Origin: Gautieria morchelliformis
Lineage: Eukaryota > Basidiomycota > Agaricomycetes > Gomphales > Gomphaceae
NCBI GenBank assembly: GCA_015179125.1
Contig: WHVA01000555.1
Span: 1-64,000, forward strand
Length of the DNA stretch: 64,000 bases
Direction: 5' to 3'
Shown here piece by piece: positions 1 through 10,359 of the stretch; positions within the stretch are counted from its first letter, which is position 1; every line of letters begins with the position of its first letter. The notes under the pieces are model-generated. The model saw only the letters and a program-made list of their open reading frames with translations. It was not told the origin of the DNA and made no database searches. The position numbers and the translations under genes were made by a program.

Positions 1-1268
1 AATTAAGCACTTCTGACCCTTGAGTAGAACCGAGTAGCCAGCCGCGTCGCATCGCGTTAGGGAGACGAGCGTAAACGCGAGATCGGTACAGTACAGCACA
101 TCCTTCAAGGTAACGTGCGTTGTCATTCTACCATTGGGTATTCCGACCTTCATGCTACCTATCCCGGTAGCCTTGAAGACTGTCTTGTCCGCGGTAGTGA
201 CCGTCCGCGGCGCGATCTCGTTGAAAGTGATGAAGCGATGCCTGCTCGGCGACATATGACCTGACGTGCCCGAGTTGTAAACGTCGACTTCTCGTCCCAT
301 TGACCGACTCATTCCCAGCGCAAGCGCGGTCCCAGCGAGCGTCGTGGTAAAAGCGAAATCCTCGCCCTCTGCCGCTGTGTTCGCCGAGTCGCCTCCTTTC
401 TTATCTTCATCCTTCTTTTCTTTTTTTTTGCCTTTAGAACGACAATCCGCTTGATATGCCCCTTTTTGCCGCACTTCCAACGTTCCACATCTGTCCGCGT
501 GGTGTTGGAACTACTGCTGCGTGGCTGGTGCTTTCCGCGATTTTTGACCACCGCGAGTGCGTTCTCACTCGCCTTCAATTGTCGTTCCTCGATTGCTAAT
601 CGCTCGAACTCGTTGATTAGAGTGTTGACCACCTGGTCCGGCTCGAGTCTTGCCTTTGCGTGTGTCGCCGACATCGTTATCGCATTGATGAGCGGCCGAT
701 ACGACTTCGGGAGCGAGCCGAGGATGACGGTGACCAGGTCATCATCGGTGAGTTCCGTGTTCATCCCTGCGAGTTGCTCCTGCATTCTCATGAGGGACTC
801 TAGGTGTGTGTGGTCGTTCGATTCGTCCTCGCACTTCAGCTCGTACATGCGTCGTCGCATGCCGACTTTGACCGTGAGTGCCCTTGTCTCATGCTTTGCA
901 TATAAGGCCTCCCAGACCTCCTTTGCCGTAGCTAGGTTGCGGACTTCGATGAGGACGCTATCGGGGACAGTGGTAAATATTTGTGCCATTATCGCTGCCT
1001 CACGCTGATTGTAGTCATCCCAGCATTTCTCGAGTTCCTCTAGGTCCTCTTCCTCCTTGTCTGTGAGTATGTGGCCGTCAGGGTACGTCGGGATCATGTG
1101 AGGAATCCGAGCGGTCCCTTCGAGGTGACGCTTCGCACCACGGGTCGCCGCCAGCATAGCTAACGTCTGGCTTTTCCAGGTGACCCAGTTCGTGCCGTCC
1201 CTGGCCAGCTTCAGGACGATGAACGACTTGGAGGTGGAGGTAGACGTTGTGGGCTCTGCGGGGCCCAT
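1..1268 (-). pseudogene. Ty1/copia gag-protease fragment (copia-1)
   Basis: Start of a copia polyprotein, running off the window at base 1. The ATG is at 1266-1268. Residues 1-230 look like the copia-type Gag (UBN2-like): an LxxDGxNWxxW motif near the N-terminus, then a helical region with LGSLPxSY. A CCHC knuckle follows, but its first Cys reads Arg (RWKCGKKGH), and the frame shifts inside the knuckle, so the last Cys and everything after lie in another frame. That frame continues to a retropepsin-like segment near 250-290 in which the expected DSGxSxHM reads NSGTSGHM, so the catalytic Asp is Asn. One frameshift plus two lost key residues make it a dead copy. Family assignment is confident; the missing pol lies outside the window. 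Confidence 0.85.
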
Positions 1269-1272
1269 AACC
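1261..1272 (-). promoter_or_regulatory. copia-1 primer-binding site overlapping the gag start codon
   Basis: Directly after the LTR end (CTACA) the minus strand reads GGTTATGGGCCC. This is complementary to the anticodon stem-loop of eukaryotic initiator tRNA-Met as I recall it, which fits half-tRNA priming known for Drosophila copia. The ATG inside this site is the gag start. Confidence 0.6.
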
Positions 1273-1520
1273 TGTAGCGGTTATGCGCAGTGCTAATAGG
1301 AATGAAGTCTTAGTGAACGGTCAGTTCACTGAGTGTGTATAACTACTCTACCTAATAGGAATGAAGTCTACATAATAGTAAGTATACCATTAGGACACAT
1401 AATGGGACGGGGGCACGTACCTCAGTGAACGGTCAGTTCACTGAGGGGTTAGCGACTGTGGAGTAGATATAGGGCCTCGGTCAAACTTGACCGAGGCCAG
1501 TAATACTATTTTACTAGACA
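1273..1520 (-). mobile_element. LTR of copia-1 (about 248 bp)
   Basis: On the minus strand it runs from TGTCTAG to GCTACA, immediately upstream of the primer-binding site. It holds a perfect 12 bp stem hairpin at 1473-1498 and two copies of a CAGTGAAC/GTTCACTG hairpin, at 1312-1331 and at 1421-1445 (10 bp stem, 5 nt loop). The outer end is placed by the TG...CA rule and is less certain than the inner end. Confidence 0.6.
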
Positions 1521-1777
1521 ATGATAAATCCTTCCCCTAACCTACTTGGCCCTGCGTTCGAGGCTTACCGACGCTGACTCCAACAGTTAGTAGGGAGCCT
1601 TGGCAAGAATCAAACCAAGTGGTCAGTGTTCTGGCCACGGCCAGAAATCAGCTTGAAGCTCCATTATCGGTGAACACAATATATTATTGCACCTATAACC
1701 TACATCTGATTACATTTCGCAATACCAGTTGTATAGGAGAAAAAAAAAGATCGGTGATCTCGGAGATGCGTCCAAAG
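1521..1777. repeat. Dispersed module outside the inverted-repeat arm
   Basis: No gene seen. About 1590-1777 is a diverged direct copy of 5330-5510, sharing a GTAGGGAGCCTTGGCAAGA start and a GTTGTATAGGAGAAAAA segment. A shorter third copy lies near 5065-5130. Confidence 0.5.
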
Positions 1778-1900
1778 ACTAGTGTGCTTCTTCCAGCTGC
1801 TCCTTACGCTATAGAAACCTAAGCAACAGGTAATTGAGGTGTCCACTCATCGAATTGTTCGTGTAAGTGCCAATTATATCCATATCCTTAGACAATCAGC

Positions 1901-3194
1901 TTAATTACAGAAGTCATCCGAACAAAATAAACACAGGTCATCCATTAAGCCACAGTGGGACACCCTAACGCCTCGCGTTGCTAATAACGGATGTGCGGCA
2001 ACCATGTCCCTACTCTTCTCAACCGCCAGGTCAGAATTGAGGACAGGGCTAATCCCGACATTGATGCGCAGCACCCGCACAAACTGGAGTAGAGGTCCCG
2101 CAAGGACGCTGTACAGTTCTTCCAAAGCCGCCCAGGGCGTGCTGTCAAAGAAAGGACCCATACGCAATTCCATATGATGTATATGGTTGGATGCACTGAT
2201 GGTAGACAGGACCTTCCTTAAGGCGTATAGGCTGCCACTTTGCATATCCATGTTCACCAGGCTTAATATTTCAATGTTCACATTGAACGCCAGATCGATG
2301 GGGACCGAGGCTTTTGTTCTCGAGTCAGGCGAAGGTTTTCAGTTCAATCAAACGGGTGGTTACTCACACGGACATGGCAGGGAAATAAAGAGATGCTTGA
2401 GTGAGCTGCCGATGGCGCAAAGTAGCCGGTTGAAACTGTCATCTGCAGCCTCAGCAGGGATGCACGTGTGCAATGTATGGATGTGCGATACGTCCAAATG
2501 TGATCGAGGTCCAAGGAGCCAGCTAACAGATGCTAGATTGCTGTACCTGAACCCCATATCCAGGCGAGAAATGCAACACCGCTCGAGCTGTTTATTGGCG
2601 TCCGCTTGGGTGTCGCCCAGCGCCACGGGATTCTGAGACATCCACGTGGCGTCAGGATGTAGGACGAGGCCTAGTTAGGCTTCTGGCGTGTTTTATTAAG
2701 TTCATGAAGTCTTCCATGCAATCAAATTGAGCGTCGTAGATGCATACAAACGCCATCGCGGGCAGCTGGAGTACCTGGCAAAGCGATTGTCTTAAATCTC
2801 TTGGCAAGTCGTTCCAAGCCAGGCCTACAATGTCCAGTTTCTGCACATGGGTGAGTTTGCGCAATAGTAGGGAGAGTGGTTCATCTAGCCCTGGCTTGGC
2901 GTATATAAACGGTGGAACGTTTGACATGTTAGGCAGCCACAGCTCTCGGATGTAATTGGCAAGATGGGGCGAGTTGAGTATAACCTCATCCAGTCGCTGG
3001 ATTTGTGCACGCAGCTCGCGATCCTGCAATAATGGATCCTTAAACTCTATGCGGTGAAAAAGGCGACGTTGGCTTGAGGGAACCCAAAAACGGCAAACCA
3101 GCGAGCAGGTGCGCAGGTCAAAGCGCCTAAAACCGTGCTTCTCGTCAATGTGACCGATGATTTCATCAATGAGTTCTAGGGCTAGACTATCCAT
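1901..3194 (-). pseudogene. F-box/LRR-like protein gene, left copy, frameshifted
   Basis: Start ATG is at 3192-3194; the open frame upstream has only a TTG. Residues 1-45 form an F-box: LALELIDEIIGHIDE, then LRTCSLVCRFWVPSSQRRLF. A leucine-rich C-terminal part follows, as in the large basidiomycete F-box families whose members act as SCF ubiquitin-ligase adaptors. A net 2 bp loss near 2640-2660 compared with the right copy shifts the frame and gives a stop at 2652. Coding similarity then resumes in another frame to 2360. A 57 bp intron (2311-2367, GTGAGT donor) joins exon 2, which ends at 1901. Exon 2 keeps 49 nt that the right copy lacks. Its substrate cannot be told. Confidence 0.75.
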
Positions 3195-4227
3195 GGTTTT
3201 TTGCAGGATTGCAGTGGTAGTGGCGTTCACCTCGGGATAGGAAACGTTGGCTTGACACTGAACGGCGAAGCTAATGGCTCGGATCAGGGACCTCAATTAA
3301 CTGTTGTGTAACGTGCCTTAGACATCTTGATTGGATTTGTATAAGTATGTACTCACACTCACAGTGGATGACTATCCGTAGTCCTAAATCCCTACGAATA
3401 GAGCGAAAGACTGTGCAAAGTCAGTGCGCGTGCGGAAAGAGAGTCAAAAGGGGTACATTGCGTGTGCGAGGAGGTGGCTAAATAGCATGCTGACGTTTCG
3501 CGGGACTCCTATACAAGCCTGCAGCGCGCAACGGGCTGCGCACCGTACAAACCTTGTGTTAGGCGAGTGAAATTTGAGTGGAACTTCACGGGAAGAGAGC
3601 GTAGGGGTAAAGCATACCTAGGACAACATAAACCATCAGGAGAATAAGCGGCAAAACGATGGGAAATTGACGCGTCTCAATAAACATGAGGTGGAATTCA
3701 GCGGCGGCTGAGCGACTAGAGTAAGGGGCCGATACCGCAGGCCCCTTGTTCTGGAAATACGCCGGGGAAGTGGCACGGAGGAGTATGTCTCGGAAAGTAT
3801 CAATAAGACAAGGATGCCTGGTGCCTGCAGCTTTCCCATCCAATTGGAGAGTTTGCAAGGCAAGAGGTGAGGCGATAGACGACCTTGGTTATGTAACAAT
3901 AGGCAAAGCGCACAATAGGCAAGCACAATTTTACAAATTTCGCATTTTGAGAGCTGGCGGTTTAAGGACACGATAGACAAATGAAAGAGAGGATGGTGAG
4001 CTGAGCAGAGAGGATGGTGAATTGAGCATAGAGGAAGGCGCGCTGAGCAGACAGGAAGGTGAGCTGAGCAGACGGGAAGGTGAACTGAACTAGGAAAGTA
4101 AGCCCATAAAGGTACGGTACTACCTTCCTGTTTGGGAAAATTACATAATGAATTCGTGCGGGGAGTGATCGCGCAAAAGGCGCGAGTCAAAAAAAAAAAA
4201 AAAATTCTTTTTCTCTTCTTTTAAATT

Positions 4228-4635
4228 TGTGGTGAATGACAGTGAATAAGTGTAAAGGCGGCTTGAAAATGACAACAAAGACAGGAGGGAATGAGGGGAG
4301 CCTACTGCACGGCGGAAATTATTCAGACTTACAGTTCAGGGCAAAAACAATAAAGAAAAACCTAGTCAAAACATTGTTCTTAATTTTTTTTCTTCTTTTA
4401 AATTTGTCGAGGCGTAATATATAGTGAATCCGTGGGCTAAATACCCTTGTTCGTGCATGCAGTGAGTGCCTCAGAATTAGAAACGGGGCGCTCGAACCAT
4501 GCACACGCATCTGAGTGAATGTCATTGAATAAGTGCAAAGAAGGACAACAAAGACAGGAGGGAATGAAAGGATCATACTGTGCACGGGGGAAATTTATTC
4601 AGACTTACAGTCCAGGGCAAAAACAACAAAGGAAA
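4228..4635. repeat. Direct duplication of about 110-120 bp
   Basis: About 4228-4350 and 4513-4635 are similar copies, sharing GACAACAAAGACAGGAGGGA and TTATTCAGACTTACAGT. The copies are separated by AT-rich sequence. I found no match for this insert in the right arm. Confidence 0.55.
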
Positions 4636-6154
4636 GCCTGTATGAATCATTCGACGGATCGAGCCCAAACGTCCAGCGTGATAGCTATAAGAGCAAGGAT
4701 AAAATGATATGATTGACCGGGGAGCAGACTTTGGAGAGAGACTCGACAATGAGACACTGCATGGATGGACCTCGGCCAGTCTCACGTGTGCCTGGTGCCT
4801 GCAGCTTTCCCACGATTTACCGGGGACAAGGCCTGGACAGAACCTGGAGATGGCATCGGGATCTAGGCGACTCGTAACAACCGACTATGTATGGACTCCA
4901 GAGTCGAGTGACGTCACTTGGATTGCCTTCTCTGTTGATGTTGCGCACACTCAACATATAATAATCAAATGGGGCTGTGGACACGGACAGTGCTGGATTT
5001 AGTCTGGAAAGGATTCCCTGCGGAGGGGGTGCATAAAGTGGGATTTCAAAGTGAGAGTATTTATCGATTACATTTCGAAATACCAAGTTGTATAGGGGAA
5101 AAACCCGTTGGGTGAGCTGGGAGTATATCCGACTATATATCCACAACTTGATGCGCCCACGGCCTATGACAGTGAGGACACCACAAGCATCTAAGATCCT
5201 AACTCTGCTAGCTCCTGAGTACTGAGTGCTAGCTCGGTGACAGTGAATTAACGTACATGCCCATTCTCGTGCCCATTTTCTGATGCCTAATAGCTAGGCT
5301 GGCATCAGTCTGATCATTTGTAGACTACTGTTGGTAGGGAGCCTTGGCAAGATATCAAAGCAACCAGAAATCAGCTTAAAGTTCCATCTTTAATTGTTAT
5401 CGGTGCACTCGTTAATATATTATTGCGCCTATAGCCTGCATCTGGATACCAGTTGTATAGGAGAAAAAACGGTTCGGTGAGCTCGGAGAGGCGTCTGAAG
5501 AACGATTCAAGACAGAATTGAAAATGTTTGAATCGCGGTCGAAGAGGGCTGGGTACAAGGGTTTATCCTACTATTGTTTGACTCATGCACATATACCGCC
5601 CACGCCCACATGGAGTGGACACAGCATCTGGCTCCTAACGCCTAACTCTCCTGGCTGCTGAGTCCTTGGTAAGGATGCTTGATAGGCTGGACGAGGGATA
5701 TTTGGCACGCAGGCCAACAAAGCAAGTGATTCTAGCTATTGGCTAGAAATCTTTTCAATAGATTATTGTAGAGGCTCTGGACCCTTGGGGGCACGTGGAA
5801 ACAGGTCCGCATACGGAACAGCTGGATTGAAGAGTGACGCTTAATAAGGCGGCGACTTGGCAGCAGGGTATCGAGGACCCTTGATAGTTCTTTCGAAGGA
5901 GATTCAATCCATTCAAAAGAAAAAAAAGATAGTCAAACATACCTCCAGGCTTCTGCTGCATAGCTCCCGACGCTCAGTCCTTTCATTTCGGGTCATGCGC
6001 CGATACTGCGCTCCCGATGCAGGCACCGAGGTCCGAGACACAACGTGGGATCACCTGCGCAGCCAATGGGGGCGGCCCCTGTCATGATGACACGCTCGAG
6101 ATAGGCTCCGATCCATGGTCATGCCGTGGCCAAACAGGACCCAACAGGGCGAGG

Positions 6155-7047
6155 CACATATACAATAGAATGAAAGAGGGGTGCAAACATGAAACAATGG
6201 GGAGGAAAGAGGGCAAAGGTACCAAACACGCCTTGAGACCTGAATACATGTTACCCTGCACAGACTCTTGGTCTGCTGGGTTGATCCCACACGATCTATG
6301 GGTAGGACGTCCCGCGAATGCATTCCGGCCATAGGAACACCCAAAGGGGGTTGAGTCGAGAAGATGATGGGACCAGTGATGAACCATCAATCCGGGTAAA
6401 GGATGTGGATCGTGTTTGATGGCGTGCATGTTGGGTGCATTTATGCTCCTGCACCAAAATCAAGCATAATATGTTCAATTTATTGTGTGGTGTTTCCAAT
6501 TGTTTCTCACATTGTTCTTGTACCATGCATCCATTTCTCTGCTTATTTTCGAAATTTTCCAGTCACTCTCTATCTCTCCATTTCATTCTGTTATTTCTAC
6601 TTTCATAGGCGGCTGCACCCAGCGGAGTTTGAAATGACTTCGACGCGCGAGCCCTTGAGCGCTAAAGGGCCGGGTGCAAGTATATGCCTTCTGAGACAGG
6701 ATTACACTCCTCTCTCAGTGACAATAAATTCACTGAGAGAGGCGAGTAGTATTCTTCATATTTACATAGCATGTTGACTGAAAATCATGTAGTATATTTG
6801 ATTCTAGGTATTGTATTAATACATCAGTGACAATAAATTCACTGAGAGAGTATATTTGATTCTAGCTTTCTAAGAACTCTACCGAACCTTCCCTGCCATA
6901 GCCCCTAGTTGCTAACAGTGCATGCTGGCGAATGTGGCGAATAGCGAATGGAGCGAAGGGTGAATGGAGTGAAGCCGAGCGAACATGGAAGAGTGGTGAG
7001 AGGGAAAACAGGGTTAGCTGGGTACAAGAAATAAACAAGTCATGACA
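6155..7047. mobile_element. LTR-C fragment, interrupted by a solo copia LTR
   Basis: Collinear with the distal part of the complete solo LTR at 24106-25135 and ending in the same TCATGACA. The first several hundred bases are absent, and the break coincides with the inner end of the inverted-repeat arm. The solo copia LTR at 6429-6917 sits inside it. No protein-coding capacity. Confidence 0.6.
6429..6917 (+). mobile_element. Solo copia LTR (LTR-A) with 5 bp TSD
   Basis: Starts TGTTGGGTGCATTTATGCTC and ends GTTGCTAACA. It is flanked by the direct repeat GTGCA at 6424-6428 and 6918-6922. The same LTR type opens at 7899 and lies reversed at 59947-60374. It contains the CAGTGA...TCACTG hairpin twice (about 6709-6743 and 6824-6850). 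It has inserted into an LTR-C fragment. Confidence 0.85.
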
Positions 7048-7071
7048 GCCTGCACCTCCTTGCGATTCATG

Positions 7072-7640
7072 ATAGGACCAGTGAACCATCAATCCGGGTA
7101 AAGGATGTCGATTGTGTTTGATGGCATGGCTACTGGAGAATGATGCGAGTAGTGAATGGTCATTTGGCGAATGTGGCGAATAGTGAATGGAGCAAAGAGT
7201 GAATGGAGCAAAGCCAAGTGAACATGGAAGAGTGGTGAAAGGGAAAACAGGGATAGCTGGGTACAAGAAATGAATGACTCATGACAACTGTATAGTGACA
7301 ACTTCAGCGAAGCTAATTCGTCCTGCCATGCAGTGGTATGAGTCCCATTGAGTCCAACCTGCACCGAGGCTGCAACTAACACTATCTGAATGCATCCTGA
7401 GCATGTGGGTCTGTCATGGAGTGGGAGTTTTAACACATGATGGGTTCTATGATGGATGATGGCCCCAACACCTGGGTCCTGGCAGGAATGATGCGAATAG
7501 CGAATGCAAAAGCAGTATGGTGATGAATATTTTGGCAAGATATTCGCTGGTTTGGGAAGTTGTTTGCTGGTTCAGGAAGCCAGTTGCTGTGTGTTGAGGG
7601 ATGATTCGCAGAATAAATGAATCATGACACATGTCTCGCA
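7072..7640. mobile_element. Second LTR-C fragment plus adjoining repeat
   Basis: 7072-7286 repeats the terminal part of LTR-C (ending TCATGACA). The sequence from there to about 7640 is found reversed at 25867-26370, so the two parts moved or were copied together. No gene seen. Confidence 0.5.
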
Positions 7641-7680
7641 AGTATGGGTGCGTAGTATGTCCCCATGTGTAGTGTATCCC

Positions 7681-7788
7681 CCATGTATAGCATGCCCCCC
7701 ATGCATAGCGTGCCCCCCATGCATAGCCTGCCCCCCATGCATAGCCTGCCCCCCATGCATAGCCTGCCCCCCATGCATAACGTGCCCC
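7681..7788. repeat. 18 bp minisatellite, six copies
   Basis: Six head-to-tail units of CCATGCATAGCCTGCCCC with few substitutions. Open frames across it (MHGGQA-type repeats) are a by-product of the repeat. Confidence 0.9.
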
Positions 7789-7898
7789 CATACATAGCAT
7801 TCCTCCAGGTAGCATTTCCCTTGTGTGTAGCATGTCACTTGTTTATAGTGTATCTGCAGGAGTGTAAAAGTGAAAGAAATTATTGTAGGGGCAAGTGA

Positions 7899-8999
7899 TG
7901 TTGGGTGCATTTATGCTCCTGTACCAAAATAAAGCCAAATAGATTCCATCACTCGTATTTCCTTCCAATTTCTTTTCAGATTGTTCTACTATGATCACTC
8001 GAATTCCGGTGATCCCCGCAAGGAGGCTCTAGGTAGCGTAAGGGGCACCGATGCTGAGCATGGCACCGCAAGAAACAGAGCTGGATTGAGACATTACTAA
8101 ATACATTGAGGTGAGAAGAAAGGGGGCAGAGTACATAAAGAAAATAGCTGAAAATGACATGCGGCGGTAAAAAACCCGGTGGGAAAAGCCTACATGCATA
8201 TTCAGGAAAAAAAGGAGGAGGGAGGGTGGGGAAAGCAACGTGAGTGTGGAAACTGAACGCGGGTTAGTGTGAGTGCGGCTAGTGAGCAAAAAATCAAAAA
8301 CACCTGTGCAATGTGAGAGCGAAGCACAGGGGCGACTCACGGAGTCGCTGAGTAGACAGGGTGGTCCGTCCACTGAGACACGTATGACGGTCCAATGATG
8401 TGGACACTGACATGTCCAGCGGGACTTGAGACTACTCACGTGGTGAAGTTCAGCCGAACTTCAAGAGAAAAAGAGAGAGAGAGCTGCTTACCGCCAGTGA
8501 AAAGTACAGAAGTGAATGAAGAAAATTAGAGATAAGACTCAGCATGCTGTGGCAAAAGAGCCTGCAGGCGGGGGCAGAATTCGCCACGTGTAAGAACGCT
8601 CCGCTACTTAAATGCTGATTATTTTCAGAATTTTTCCGAAATTTTCTATCAAAGATTTGTATTTGTATTTCAATTTGTTTTTCTTCTTTTCACCACCGGC
8701 ACCCTTACATAATCATTTTGACGTGCGCTGCCACGGGTGCTAAAGGGCCGGGTGGTAGTATATGCACAGTGAGACACATTTCCCCTCTCTCAGTGACAAC
8801 CAAATTCACTGAGAGTGGCAAGTAAATTAGTCTTATTTTCTTTCGATTTATTGACCCAGAAATCCTGTAGTGAATTGATTTCTAGGTAGTGTATAATATA
8901 TTTAGTGACAACCAAATTCACTGAGAGAGTGAATTGATTTCTAGTCATTCTTTTGAATCCAAAGTCCAGTCCTACTGCCTATAATTCCTGTCCTCTACA
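7899..8999 (+). mobile_element. 5' LTR of copia-2, carrying an insertion
   Basis: Begins TGTTGGGTGCATTTATGCTC and ends CCTGTCCTCTACA. The primer-binding site and gag follow at once, so this is a 5' LTR. Normal LTR-A length is about 430-490 bp; the excess is a 649 bp insert at about 7980-8628. Hairpins lie at 8787-8815 (10 bp stems) and 8904-8923. Confidence 0.8.
7980..8628. other. Unclassified 649 bp insert inside the copia-2 LTR
   Basis: Both ends carry TTTTCAG (7973-7979 and 8622-8628), and the other two LTR-A copies lack this sequence. It contains a TGAAGTTC/GAACTTCA palindrome at 8444-8463 and no credible coding frame. I do not recognise the element. Confidence 0.45.
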
Positions 9000-9012
9000 G
9001 GGTTATGGGCCC
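9000..9012 (+). promoter_or_regulatory. copia-2 primer-binding site overlapping the gag start codon
   Basis: GGGTTATGGGCCC directly abuts the LTR end at 8999. It is complementary to the anticodon arm of initiator tRNA-Met as remembered from metazoan sequences. The gag ATG is 9005-9007, inside the site. Confidence 0.65.
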
Positions 9013-10138
9013 CGGAGACACTTCACAGAAGCTTTTGGGTGTTGAGAAGCTTGCTACAGATGGAAGTAATTGGCCATTGTGGTGAGCCACTCTCATCAGC
9101 TATTTTGAGTCCAAAAATCTACTCAAGCATGTAGAAGGGAGAGTCGCTCAACCTCTTGATCCTCCAATCATGCCCCCAGGCCATATTCTTACAGAAGCTG
9201 AGGAAACTCAGATAGATAAGGCTGAGGAGAGGCTGGAGAGATATCTTGCTAGAGACGGACAAGCCAAGACACAAATCATCGTCTCATTGTCAGAGTCTCT
9301 AGCTCTGATGCTACAGAAACAAAAGACAGCAAAAGAGACTTGGGATGCATTGGTCAATGAAATGACCAAAAAGCCCAAGATGGTCCTCACCAGCCCACAG
9401 AGACACCTCTGCAGTATGAGATGTCCTGAGGATGGAGACTTGAGAGATCACTTGGACAAGGCCCAAGATCTATATGCTTGTCTTAATGAGATGGGAGCCA
9501 GAGTTTCTGAAGACCAATTCATGGACATCATCCTTGCGTCACTTCCACCATCCTATGACGCAGTCATGAATGCCCTCACCACTTCGCTTGAAGAATGCGG
9601 GATGCCCTTAGTCCCTGATGACATTATTAGGGTACTAAAGGCTAAGTATGACAGGAAGAAAACACTCCCGCAAGAAGAGCAAGTGCTTATTGGTTCATCT
9701 ACCAAGAAGGCCCAAAAGGGGCAGAAGACACATACATGCAGTAACTGCAAAAAGCCTGGACATTCTATCGAAAATTGCTGGGCTAAAGGAGGTGGTAAAG
9801 AAGGTCAAGGACCACGTCAGAAGAAAAGAGCCAAAGGCAAACAGAAGAAGAAGGGTAAAGCAAAAGCGAATGTTGCCGAAGAAGAGACCTCTTCTGAAGA
9901 AAGTGATGATGGGCATCTTGCCTTCACCAATTTCGACGAGTGCTCTAATTTTAATCCAAGCACATCCTCAGGATTTATAGTGATACTCGACACTGGAATG
10001 ACATCACATATGACTCCTCATAAAAATTTATTGAGGAACTACTGCCAATTCTCACAGCTGAGGACTATCCGAGCAGCCAACAAAGGCACTTTTGATACCT
10101 TCGGCTATGACATGGAAAATGCACTTTTATTTCTTTAA
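9005..10138 (+). pseudogene. Ty1/copia gag-protease fragment (copia-2)
   Basis: The frame opens at the ATG inside the primer-binding site (MGPGDTSQK...). A TGA at 9083-9085 interrupts it in the DGSNWPLW motif, and it then stays open to 10138. It shows a copia-type Gag, a complete CCHC zinc knuckle (CSNCKKPGHSIENC, about 9738-9780) and a Lys-rich linker. A retropepsin-like start follows, VILDTGMTSHMTP, with the catalytic Asp kept. Soon after, the sequence becomes unrelated, so integrase, RT and RNase H are missing. The TGA could derive from CGA by one transition. Confidence 0.85.
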
Positions 10139-10257
10139 GCGTTTACAGACACATTTCATATCATTTATACATAAAACAGCATGTTTTGCGCATTAACACA
10201 GATGTTTCAACTGAAATATTTTCTAAATGGCTTTGTTTCAGCACATGAACAAAACAG

Positions 10258-10359
10258 TGCATTTACAGGACCAGCACATTTACAGAACCAGCAAGTTTAC
10301 AGAACCAGCGCGTTTACAGAACCAGCACATTTACAGGACCAGCACATTTACAGAACCAT
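10258..10359. repeat. 17 bp minisatellite, six copies
   Basis: Tandem units of CACATTTACAGAACCAG with small changes, just downstream of the truncated copia-2. Confidence 0.9.

Larger units (their letters stand above)
1778..6154. repeat. Left arm of a large inverted repeat
   Basis: This segment matches 53422-57287 in reverse complement, with many substitutions and indels. It contains an F-box gene, its upstream region and a distal module. The arms lose similarity at about 1778/57287 (outer) and about 6154/53422 (inner, just past GGACCCAACAGG). The left arm is longer, partly through insertions such as the direct duplication at 4228-4350 and 4513-4635. No transposase gene lies inside. Confidence 0.8.

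Noticed and set aside
7572..7910. MHGGQA-repeat protein
   Set aside because: Produced by the 18 bp minisatellite; no start context or homology.
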